Below, in pieces: positions 13,614-22,725 of a DNA stretch of 64,000 nt. Source of the DNA: Erythroxylum novogranatense (Eukaryota; Streptophyta; Magnoliopsida; Malpighiales; Erythroxylaceae). Made by a program: the position numbers and the translations under genes. The stretch spans positions 28,537,005-28,601,004 of the forward strand of contig CM057224.1 in the NCBI GenBank assembly GCA_029891385.1, read 5' to 3'. Below the pieces are notes generated by a model. It saw only the letters and a list, made by a program, of their open reading frames with translations, was not told the origin of the DNA and made no database searches. Numbering within the stretch: the first letter of the stretch is position 1; each line of letters begins with the position of its first letter.

Positions 13614-14351
13614 TGTAGCACCCCAACTCCCGCGAGACCCGAACCCGACATCTACAGTGACATCCGAGTCCGTGACCCGCGAGGGCGGCATGCTAAAGCA
13701 GACATTACCTTTTTAAAACTCATTATTGCACTTTTCTTTTTCAAAACAGTTAAACGCGCGGAAATCAATAAACACTTTGGGCCCGACTTATCATAAAAAC
13801 ATTTTCAATTACCAAACACTCTCAGTCACTAATTAGCACTCAATGGTGCTTAATCAGTACATAAACAGAAAGGCATGACCCAATTGGGTTCCAATGCGAT
13901 TTCTGAACACATTTCAGTAATCACAAACACAATACACTTTTTTTCATTTATTAAGCTAGGGCCCACTGAACAAAACATTATACTAATGCAGATGTGACGA
14001 CACTGATCCCGACCCGATTCTAGCTTTCAACCATAAATTCACAAAATTTGGAATTACATATTCCTACACTCCAATCTCATAATTCAATCCTCTAAATTCA
14101 ATTTTCTCATTCCAATTCCCTATTCGAAACTCATTTATACACTTATCACACAATTTCCAAATTTTCCACAATTCAATCGGGAAATGTCATACATGTACGT
14201 ATATTAATATACTTATGCCATCAGTAATCATTTACCGATGACTATAGAAATTATGATGCATGTATCATGTAAAATTCACATTTGCCTGTACTCTAACCTG
14301 ACTCGATCCAATTTTCAGATATACCCGTCACTTTGGTAACGGGATGTTACA
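13614..14351 (-). repeat. LARD-T LTR C (sense 5' LTR, shortened to 738 bp)
   Basis: Both ends are present (TGTAGCAC at the left, GGATGTTACA at the right), but about 2.3 kb is missing. Sequence runs from GACCCGAT (about 14018) to TCTAGCTTTCAACC and then jumps again to ATAAATTCACAAAATTTGG. Full LTRs have these pieces far apart (for LTR B near 7675, 9642 and 9990). The stem-loop module and CpG block are lost, so this 5' LTR should lack its promoter. Confidence 0.9.
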
Positions 14352-14356
14352 CTCAA
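14352..14356. repeat. Target-site duplication of LARD-T, right copy (CTCAA)
   Basis: Matches 945-949 exactly. Its position in both RT halves agrees with the residues expected from the Tek-1 RT at 28930-28960. Confidence 0.92.
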
Positions 14357-15052
14357 TCTCTGCAATACTATCCTGAGATGCTGTTCATGCTCTCCTTCAT
14401 CCTTAGAATAGACCAGAATGTCATCAATGAACACTATGAAAACCGATCTAAGAACTCTGAAAACCCTATTCATTAGGTCCGTGAATGCAATGGAGCATTG
14501 GTCATCCGAATGGCATGACCTTGAACTTCGTAGTGCCGTAGTGGGTCCCGAAGTCGTCTTGTTAACATCGGACTCCACGATTGGAGTTGATGATAACTTT
14601 GATCTGAGGTCGATCTTGAAAGACCCTTGCTCCCTGCGGTGATCAAGCAGATCATCTATCTAGGTAAAGGATATCTGTCTTAATCGTCACCTTATTAAGC
14701 TTCACGTAATCTATACACATCGCCATGTCCCATCCTTCTTCTTAACAAATAGAATGGCGCTCCCAAGGTGAAGAACTCGACCTGATGAACTGCTTCTCCA
14801 ACAATTCCTGCAATTGCTCCTTGAGTTCTCTCAATTCAACTGGAGCCATTCTATAAGGTGGTATGGAGATTGGCGCGGTTCCGAGAATCAAGTCAATTTC
14901 GAACTCAATTTCCCTCACCGTGGCAACCTGGTAATTCTTCCGGAATACATCGAAACTCCCTCACAACCTCGATAATCTTCTAATCGCCCATTCATTCACT
15001 TCAATCCACTACATGCGCCAAAAGGCCTCACACCTCGCTCATCATATTGTCA
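14352..15052 (-). pseudogene. Tek-0 pol: N-terminal half of reverse transcriptase (broken)
   Basis: Minus-strand pieces match Ty3 RT in order. [14 protein letters not shown] and [15 protein letters not shown] residues lie near 14790-14880, then VDY/KLN remnants near 14690, then TDLMNRVFRVL and the active-site stretch [19 protein letters not shown] at about 14370-14450. Several frame changes and stops separate the pieces, notably at 14560-14660, where the finger/palm region is scrambled. It stops at the LARD-T insertion and resumes at 949. The FIDD form of the catalytic motif is normal for this clade. Confidence 0.85.
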
Positions 15053-15440
15053 CTAACATAGCGAAATGATCCTCGGTGCCAGCATTTTCCTGTCCCCCTT
15101 AAAGATCACTTTCTGACCATCTCCCAGATCAAACTCTACTTCTTTCAAACTACAATCTAACTTCTCCTTATACTTCTCCATGACATCCATCCCCAAATGA
15201 CATCCAACCTCTTGAAGGTCAGAGGTAGTAGATCTACTACCGCCTAGCACCGTCGATCTTGACTCACAATTCTTATAGATCATACTAATCACCACCTTAC
15301 CCCTAAAGGAGTACTAACAACCAAAAATTGTCCATAACCTCGGGACACACAACATGCATATTCATACTTGCAGATACAAATGAATGTGTGGAGCCGTATC
15401 AATTAACACATAAGCAGAGAGTCAAATAATCGAGCCATAC
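15053..15440 (-). pseudogene. Tek-0 pol: protease and linker to RT (broken)
   Basis: The frame 15295-15053 (minus) contains HLGMDVMEKYKEKLDC and VIFKGDRKMLAPRIIS, matching the C-terminal half of chromovirus protease and the linker before RT (LGMDWL... and F.GDR motifs). The N-terminal part with the expected catalytic D(S/T/P)G is between 15296 and 15440 and is too decayed to read. It follows gag without a clear in-frame join. Confidence 0.75.
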
Positions 15441-15443
15441 CAA

Positions 15444-16717
15444 TCACAACTTCAGAGCAACTGCAGCTTCCTCTCTCGTCATGGAAAATACTCTAGGCGG
15501 CGCTGACCTCGTGCCCTTGGTCTCCTGCAGATTGCCCTCTTGATGCTCCAGGCGCTTACTCATGGCGGCCCGGTTCCCACTGCCTCTGTCGCCTCTGAGC
15601 TTGAGCTTGGGAACCCTCATCTCGACCTCTGGGGACAATCTCTCATCATATGCCCTTCTCTCCACACTGAAACAACCACCAAAGCCTTTGAGACACCTCC
15701 CGGGATGAAACTTCCCGCATTGATCCTGCGAGGATACTTGCCTTCCATGACTTCCACAGCCTCCCACACTGAGACCTGTTCGAAATTGCCTGGACTGCTG
15801 ACTCTTGGCAGGACCACTACTGCCCATGCCACTCTGAGTATGATGGGTCCTGGTGCTCCTCCAAGGTGCTAGAGCACTCACTCCCTTCCTGGAAGATTGC
15901 TCTCGGTTCTTCCTTTTCCTACTCACTTCAGCCTTAATATTCTCCAGCTTCTCGGCTGAGAGCCTTGCATCTACCAACTGCTGATAGTCATGGAAATTAT
16001 GGATCAACACCTTCTCCCTGATCCCTAGGTGCAGTCCGCTCTCAAACTTGCGGCACTTATTCTCTTCTGTCGTCACAATATTTGCTGCATATCGAGATAG
16101 TTGAGTGAACTTCAGCTCATATTCACTCACTCTCTGCTTCCTCTGTGTGAGGCTCAGAAACTCCCTGGCCTTCTCTTGGATGTAAACCCTCGAGAAGTAC
16201 TTCCTCCTGAAAACCTCTAGAAACTCCTTCCATGTCAGCTCTGGAGGTACTACTGATGCAGGCACTTGCCTCCCACCAAAGGCAACAGCGTCCCCTGCAA
16301 TAAACTAGCTGCATACTCTACCCTCTCCCCATCTGAGCACTTCATCTGACTCAGGACCCTCTCGGTCCTCTTCAACCATGCTTCTGCCTCCTCGGGATTA
16401 GTAATCCCACTGAAATCGACAGCCCCATACTTCCGGAGCTTGTCATACTGCCCACTCCGATCTGCTGGAGCTGGCATCTGAGCTTGTGGTCCTTGGCCCA
16501 TGGCATGGATGAAAGCCTGGGCGAAGGCCTGAAAGAGCTGGGGATCTACTTGAGGCATAGGAGGGGGCTGGAGAGGCACTTCATGCTGCACACTCGGTGC
16601 CTCTGAATCTGAAACAGGGATGGTCCCTGCATCCTGGGGAATGTGGGATTCATCCGTACCTCCCCTCTGAGAGCCTGATCGAGCTTGAGCTCCTCGAGTT
16701 CTTCTTCGAGGCGGCAT
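15444..16717 (-). pseudogene. Tek-0 gag (capsid and nucleocapsid, frameshifted)
   Basis: The start at 16717 gives MPPRRRTRGA, the same opening as Tek-1 gag at 26509. Residues 1-145 include a proline/glutamine-rich segment, AVDFSGITNPEEAEAWLKRTE and YAASLLQG. A frame change near 16270 leads to a second frame (16265-15444) with LTWKEFLEVFRRKYF, REFLSLTQ, YELKFTQLSRYA and EKVLIHNFHDYQQLV, the retrotransposon gag domain. The zinc knuckle near 15640-15700 is split: GHMMRDCPQ is in one frame and the preceding cysteines in another. VFSMTREEA at the end marks the protease junction. Confidence 0.9.
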
Positions 16718-16914
16718 ATTACTCCTTTTAGTGAAAACATTTCAAATCTTTAGCTCATGCTTGTAAGACAAGTTCAAATCATGTAAAACAATTCAAAATC
16801 AATGATGCATGTACTGTATTTAAAACAAGTTTAAAGCTCATGTAACATGATGTATGTTGACTCTACTCTTGAGGTTACCCACTAGGGTTCCTAGGAAATC
16901 ATAAACCTAGAGCT

Positions 16915-16926
16915 GCTCTGATGCCA
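16915..16926 (-). other. Primer-binding site of Tek-0
   Basis: Minus strand TGGCATCAGAGC, four bases from the LTR edge at 16931. One mismatch to the initiator tRNA-Met site. About 190 bp of leader separate it from the gag start. Confidence 0.88.
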
Positions 16927-17589
16927 CAGATGTCAGGACCCGATCCCGAGACCAGATCCCAACTCAAACTATTTATACCTTAACATTAACGCTCATGCTC
17001 TTGCTCACATTTCACACCTATTGGACCCGTTTCCAGAGCCCAAAATTTCGAAGCCCTAAAGCTTGCGCTCCCTACTTTTCAGCGTTTGATGCTGTGGTTC
17101 CATAAGGGTGATGAGCGTACACTACCTAATCATCAAACTCACCTTTGGAATTGTTCATATCAATGTAGCTTAAGGCCTCACGTTCACACAGAGGCAAGAA
17201 TCACCTTAATCGGAGTCATATAACTCAAGATACACTCCAAAAATCTAAGAGAGTTTATACCCGAAACATGCCCTCTTAACTGACCTTTCACTTGTTTTAG
17301 AACAAACTTTCTCAATTTAACTCTAATTGATACCGAATTTTATGAAGTGAAATATATGTGTCTTATAAATCCAATGGTTCAAGCCTCACCTCATTTGGAG
17401 GTCGTATGAGAGAATTATGCCCGAAACATTGGACCATGCTCACTTCTGAAATCGAATTGAAACTCTTTTGGCACGATTGCTATAACTTTTAATCTATAGC
17501 TCCAAATGTTTTCGTTCTTTCACCATATGAAAGTAGACATCTAGATCTACAACTCTTATGAAGACTACAAAGGCTGATTCTATCTCCTA

Positions 17590-18255
17590 CATTCTGCAGA
17601 GTCCTATTTTTTTTTCCATCGTCTGATTTCTATCATCTGGTTTTCTATCGTCTGATTTCTATCTTCTGCTTTCCTTCCTTCTGCTTTTCTATCTTCTGAT
17701 TTCTATCTTCTGCTTTCCTTCTTTCTGCTTTTCTATCTTCTGATTTCTATCTTCTGCTTTCCTTCCTTCTGCTTTTCTATCTTCTGATTTCTATCTTCTG
17801 CTTTCCTTCCTTCTGTTTTTCTATTTTCTGATTTCTATCTTCTGCTTTCCTTCCTTCTGCTTTTCTATCTTCTGATTTCTATCTTCTGCTTTCCTTCCTT
17901 CTGCTTTTCTATCTTCTGATTTCTATCTTCTGCTTTCCTTCCTTCTGCTTTTCTATCTTCTGATTTCTATCTTCTGCTTTCCTTCCTTCTGCTTTTCTAT
18001 CTTCTGCTTTCCTTCCTTCTGCTTTTCTTCTTCTGATTTCCTTCCTTCGCTTTTTATTTTCGATTTCCTTCCTTGATTTCTATCTTGATTTCCTTCCTTC
18101 GCTTTTTTTAATCTTCTGATTTCCTTCCTTCTGCTTTTTATTTTCTGATTTCCTTCCTTCTGCTTTTTATTTTCTGATTTCCTTCCTTCTGATTTTTATC
18201 TTCTGATTTCCTTCCTTCTGATTTCTATCTTCTGATTTCCTTCCTTCTGCTTTTC
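17590..18255. repeat. Pyrimidine-strand minisatellite in the Tek-0 LTR
   Basis: About 660 bp built from three subunits of 13-15 bp (TTTCTATCTTCTGAT, TTTCTATCTTCTGCT, TTTCCTTCCTTCTGC), giving a higher-order period of about 44 bp that repeats roughly seven times between 17690 and 18010. From 18010 on the copies are shorter and more varied. The strand is almost free of guanine except for one G in each CTG. Confidence 0.93.
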
Positions 18256-18854
18256 TAGTAAGGATCATATCTTTTGACTCCGAACTCCAAATTTAGCAAA
18301 CGATATACCCTTGGAAAGCTCTAACCTTCTACTACAATATTCATGAAGGCTCATTTATCTAATTCAAGTCCTACGAAGGTCAAAATCTGAGGCAAAGTTC
18401 TATCAAATTTTGGGAAATTTGACAGCTCTTCCCTTGAAAGTACATCTATCCAATTTTTCAATCCTAATACTTCCACCTGCGTAAGACTCATCATACAACC
18501 TCATATAACATGATTAAACCCTAAGGTATCTTCAAACACCATTCGAAGCAACAGTCACACTCTTAATCATCTATCATATCCAAACTATAATAATGATGCA
18601 ATTGGCTTAAACATGCATGGATTTCTCAAATACATTTGAACTTAGCGTTCTTGCATTTCATTTACGTTCAAAGTGAGTAGCTTACAATGCTTTAGTGGGC
18701 ATTTCAAGCCCTTTTTACAACATAGTTCGAATTACACTTCCAAAATACTACACTTTTCTTAAAATGCATCTAAAGCATTGTTTACAACAATTTGCTTGAA
18801 ATACATCAAAAACATAATTCTTGGAGTATGCCTTGAGCTCATTCTTCATGATCC

Positions 18855-18925
18855 CGATCTTTACCTGGAGATGGGACGGGAAGGTGGGGGTGAGCTTTCG
18901 CTCCGTGGATGACACATTTATATTT
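18855..18925 (-). promoter_or_regulatory. Promoter-like TATA/stem-loop module in the Tek-0 LTR
   Basis: In sense: TATAAAT (18922-18916), then GAGC-GAAA-GCTC (18903-18892), then ACCCCC. The loop is a GNRA tetraloop. About 32 bases separate the TATA start from the A of CTCACC, a normal TATA-to-start distance, so transcription may begin there. CCAGGTAAAG (about 18873-18864) reads as a strong splice donor. Function is inferred from conservation only. Confidence 0.6.
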
Positions 18926-19189
18926 AGGCTAATAAGCTACATTGCTTCATTAATCATACTTTTAGCAACTTGCATAGAAATCATGCAATCATGCAATTCA
19001 TGAAGTTTATCAATCTCAAAACATAATGTTCATGCTTCATATCATTCTCATTCTTGCAAAATATACGCTAACATGTAAACACATAGCTGATGGTTCAAAA
19101 GTCCACGGGTTCTTGATGAGCTACATAAGTGTAGTCATATCTTTGAGAGTCTAAAAGGAACATCCTATGCCACAATCGGCAGCGTGGGG

Positions 19190-19235
19190 AAGGCTATCTT
19201 GGTCGACGGCACGTGACTCTGTGGGTGGACTTAAC
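19190..19235 (-). promoter_or_regulatory. G-box module in the Tek-0 LTR
   Basis: CACGTG at 19210-19215 within GAGTCACGTGCC in sense, about 310 bp upstream of the stem-loop module. It is followed by AGCCTTCCCC, as in Tek-1 and Solo-2 where AGCCTTCTCCC or GCCTTCTCCC follows. G-boxes bind plant bZIP/bHLH factors; binding here is inferred. Confidence 0.5.
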
Positions 19236-20373
19236 CCACCCACATAACACTTAATTTCATGCATAAAAGCTGGACTTGTCTTGTCCATGACTAATTTTCT
19301 GAAAATGGATATTCAAGCATCCATAAAGTCGATCATGCTTAAAGCACATTTCATGCTTAGCTCACATTTCATGACCTCATTCATGCTCATCCAATTTATG
19401 GCAATTTCAAGCAATGTCATGCACTAATCAATTTCTCACCTAATGGCAATCATCCATCAATTTATACACAATTAAAAGTCAATCAATGCTCATTCTAAAT
19501 TAGTTGGAAAAACATTAATTTTCCTTAGTTAAAATAATATTTAAGCATTACTAACATAAAGATAAAAGTGAAACCCACCTTATATCCTTGCTTAAGCTTG
19601 CCTAAGGAAGTTCCTCTTCTTGTCCTCCTCTTCTTTCTTGTCCTCCTTCATTCATGGCAAGGAAAGAACCTCACATCATTTAGGGTTTCTAAAATTGAAA
19701 ACCTAATGAACCTTAATCATGAAATCAACCCTAGAATCACTAAACCCATCTTCTTTCTAAGCTTTCTAAACCATAAATCAAGCCAAACTCAAACTACATT
19801 TCATAACTTACCTTGAATCTTTACTCAACCCAAGGGTTTCTTGTATCAAAATAAAGCTTAGACTCTCCTCTTCACTTTTTCTTCTTGCTCTTTCTTCAAA
19901 AACTCACTCACTTTCATGGAAATGCCAAAACCCCAGCAAGCTCCTTTCTTCTTCTCCTTTCTTTCCTCTTCTACGTAAACTTCTCCCTCTTCTCCTTTAA
20001 ATTTCGTAAAAATCATTTCTTCCTACACTAACTCACTTAAACTCCTCCTTTTATACTTCTTCTCTAATCCACTTAAGCCCAAAAGGCCCAAGCCTTCATT
20101 TAATTCCTTCTTCTTTCATTTTTCCTACATCCTCCTTACTTCCTCTTTATCCTACAACTTACTTAGGCCCAATTATCTTTAAGCCCACTTTATCTTTCTT
20201 TTCTTTCCTACCTCATTAAAACCCAACTAATTCATTTAATTCCATTAACTCATTACCTAACATCTTTAATGCCAACTCATATTACTCAATGTCAAGTTAA
20301 TTAATGTTAACATAATTTACTTAATTACTCTAATCATGCTTAATTACATAAAATTTTTAGGGCTAACACGATG

Positions 20374-20450
20374 GCTATAAACTTGTTAGCCACTGAGCCG
20401 TGTTTCGCTCACCCCATTCTCCCTCCTCAGGTGCAAATTCTAGTTGATTG
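20374..20450 (+). promoter_or_regulatory. Promoter-like TATA/stem-loop module in the Tek-1 5' LTR
   Basis: CTATAAAC (20375-20382), GAGC (20395-20398), loop CGTGTTTC, GCTC (20407-20410), ACCCC. About 35 bases separate TATA from the A after GCTC. A pyrimidine run ending CCTCAG then GTGCAA follows, which could serve as a splice site. Confidence 0.6.
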
Positions 20451-21176
20451 CGGAACCTTGCAAGGCATCGGGCATAACTCTAAGAATCCTAGAAACTTTT
20501 GTATTAAGTTAGTAACTAGCTTTTGGAATAGCTTTGTAAGCATATTGATCATTGAGCATCTCATCTCTTGTATTTTGTACTTGATCTTGGTGAATATGTC
20601 AATATGTAACCAAAGCTATGCATGAATCTTTGTTATGATTTGGAATGAGAATGAGAGCTCTAGCACTCTCTTCATGTGAACTTGTTGTTTTGCGGCTTGT
20701 GTATGGCCTTGAAAGAGTATGGGTATGAGTATTTTTTTTATTTTTGAGTTGCTGCTGGGATTTTGCTTTGGGAGAGCTTGCTGGGGATTTTGAAAAGGGT
20801 TGTGAGCTGTTGAAGTTCTGCAAATTCTGGGTTGTTTTAGGTTGAACAGGATCATTTAGACTTGTTGAGAGTGTTAGTCGAGCTATAGAGCTTTTCCCAT
20901 GATGTTATGAGCTATTTATGATGTGTAAATTGGTAGGTGTGAGTCGTTGGAGCTAAATGCAGGTGCTGTCAAAATGACAGGTTGCCAGGCAGAGCTTTGA
21001 GTCTACTTTTGACCCCCTTAGAGTTGGAATATAGTTGGTAGTCTTCATGAAAGTTGTAGATTTTTCTCTTAGCTTTCCAACGAATCAAACCGTGTCTAAT
21101 TTGGAGTTCTGTGTAGAAAGTTATGCATCTTTTAAGTAGAGACGTTCTGGAGAGAAGTGAGACACAGTTACTGTTT

Positions 21177-21262
21177 TTGCGTCTCAATTGACTTTTTGCG
21201 TCTCAATTGACTTTCTGCGTCTCAGTTGACTTCTGCGTCTCAGTTGACTTTTGTGTCTGCTT
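21177..21262 (+). repeat. GCGTCTCARTTGACTT minisatellite in the Tek-1 5' LTR
   Basis: About five copies of a 16-19 bp unit, TGCGTCTCAATTGACTTT and close variants. The 3' LTR has the same array at 33381-33468. Each copy contains TTGAC, the core of the W-box bound by plant WRKY factors, always in the same orientation. Confidence 0.9.
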
Positions 21263-21775
21263 CTGTTTATCGACCCCTCTTCCTTCTTTTGGCCATAACT
21301 TTTTGTGTAGACCTCCGATTGATCCGATTTTTGAAGCGTTGGATTTATAAGAAAATTTTCTATCTTTTTACACCTGATTTATCATTTTTTTTTAAAATTG
21401 AAAAAGGTGGTTTGAAACAAAGTGTGGAGGTCTGTTGATCAAGTCCGAATATACTTTACTAATTTTGAAATATCTTGAGCTATAGAGCTCCGATTGAGAC
21501 GATTCTTATCTTAAATTAAACTAGAGACCTAAACCTACAGGTTTTATGAAGGAACCAATCAGCAAACTAGCCTCTAAGGTTTTCAAATTTTGACACGAAG
21601 TCAGTAAAGTGTTCGGTTTGACTATTTTGGTTATAACTTTTTCATTTCTAATCCGAATTGAGCGTTTTTAGTGGCGTTGGAACCGTGAGAGCGTAAGGAG
21701 CATATTTTCTTAAAAAGACAAATCCAAATTTTCTATTGCAAGCTTTCTCCTTTTTCGGCCAATTTTGTGTTTGGT

Positions 21776-21780
21776 TTAGG
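21776..21780. repeat. Target-site duplication of Solo-1, left copy (TTAGG)
   Basis: TTAGG precedes TGTTGGGACC at 21781 and recurs at 26273-26277. The Tek-1 3' LTR has the unoccupied site GTTTGGGTCTTCC near 33977. Confidence 0.92.
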
Positions 21781-22684
21781 TGTTGGGACCCGATCCGAGA
21801 ACCGGATCCCAATCGAAAGACGGAACGGAAAAATGGAAAATTGAAAAGCAAAAAATCGCTAATCGGAATACAAATCGAATCATCGGAGCGAAACAAATAC
21901 TCGGAAGGTTTCGAATCGGACCGAATCAGATCAAATCGAAGGTAGCGAAGCGGATCAAATACAAATCGAAAGCGAAGACAAACACTTAGCAAAGCGGATC
22001 CGACATCCGAGAACAAAAACCAGAGAACAAAAACCAGAGAAAAATGATCGAACGAACATAATCGCGTTGGAAACCCTACGACATTTCAAATCCGGTATAA
22101 TTTTTTTTTCTTTCCTTTTCTCTTTAATCAAACTCATTCAACATATAAACAATCCCTACATTTCTATTCTTTTTCACTTCATCCATCTTAATCATTTCTT
22201 ATACATTCATATAAATCCTCAAACTCATTTTTTAAAACCCATTTTACCGAAATTTTACTAAAATTTTGGCAGCATAACGGCTGTATTTTGACAGCCCAAA
22301 AATTTAAAACAAAGCAAACGCACTTCTAATATCGTAATCCATCCAATAACACAAAGCAATATCGGACCTCCCGTCCGGCATCCAAACACCAGCAGAAACA
22401 CAATCTTAATTCTAAACACTTCATAAATTCAATCCATAACCATCTCAACTCAAAATCTCAATCAATCCCAACCACATTCAAAATCCAATTTCATACATAA
22501 AGTATAATCATACTTATAACTCATTCCGAACACAATACAATCTTATACATTTACTGGCTAACTATCCATAAAGATCTAATACCACATCAAACTTTAAACA
22601 TAATACGAACATGCACAAGTCGGACTGTGATCATACTCGTCTTCCATCCGATCTCCTGCGTAAAACACGGAGATTTGGGGATGA

Positions 22685-22725
22685 AAGGGGTGAGTTCTAA
22701 GCTCGTGGATAATACATTTATAAAC
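22685..22725 (-). promoter_or_regulatory. Promoter-like TATA/stem-loop module in Solo-1
   Basis: In sense: TATAAAT (22722-22716), GAGCT-TAG-AACTC (22704-22692, one mismatch inside the stem), ACCCC. The surrounding spacing matches the Tek-0 module. Confidence 0.5.

Larger units (their letters stand above)
950..14351 (-). mobile_element. LARD-T: tandem non-autonomous LTR retrotransposon (three LTRs, two internal regions)
   Basis: In element sense (minus strand) the order is short LTR C, internal B, LTR B, internal A, LTR A. All LTRs begin TGTAACATCC and end TGCTACA in sense. Each internal region begins next to a primer site for initiator tRNA-Met and ends with a polypurine tract. About 3.3 kb of internal sequence per unit has no conserved reading frame: short frames in one unit are broken in the other. 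This fits a large retrotransposon derivative (LARD) that uses proteins of another element. One CTCAA duplication flanks the whole array, so it behaves as one insertion or grew afterwards by LTR-LTR recombination. Confidence 0.88.
1..20368 (-). mobile_element. Tek-0: Tekay-type Ty3/gypsy chromovirus, interrupted, 3' part outside window
   Basis: On the minus strand this element reads LTR (20368 down to 16931), primer site, gag, protease, start of reverse transcriptase (RT), then an insertion (950-14351), then the rest of RT and RNase H down to base 1. The two RT halves meet in register at the CTCAA duplication. Integrase and the 3' LTR should lie left of the window. It sits inside the 5' LTR of Tek-1: base 20369 resumes Tek-1 LTR sequence at the point matching 32571. 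It encoded the usual machinery for reverse transcription and integration, but no frame is intact, so it cannot be autonomous. Confidence 0.88.
16931..20368 (-). repeat. Tek-0 5' LTR (3438 bp)
   Basis: Plus strand begins TGTCAGGACCCGATCC and ends GGGCTAACA, so in sense it starts TGTTAGCCC and ends GTCCTGACA. It contains a pyrimidine-rich minisatellite (17590-18255), degenerate units of about 180 bp on either side of it, a TATA/stem-loop module (18855-18925) and a G-box module (19190-19235). The short frames at 18821-19003 and 19568-19816 lie in LTR sequence and show no family likeness. Confidence 0.9.
20369..21780 (+). repeat. Tek-1 5' LTR, middle part
   Basis: Nearly identical to 32571-33980 of the 3' LTR. 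Cut at the left by Tek-0 and at the right by Solo-1. It holds the stem-loop module, an inverted pair of degenerate 180-bp units and the GCGTCTCARTTGACTT minisatellite. Both ends of this piece are insertion junctions, not LTR ends. Confidence 0.93.

Noticed and set aside
17590..18255. CRISPR-like array (regular repeats)
   Set aside because: No distinct spacers; subunits merge into a simple polypyrimidine minisatellite within a plant LTR.
20371..20855. Conserved frames present twice (20371-20855 and 32483-33057)
   Set aside because: They recur because they lie in the two LTRs of Tek-1. There is no family likeness, and the region overlaps promoter-like signals.
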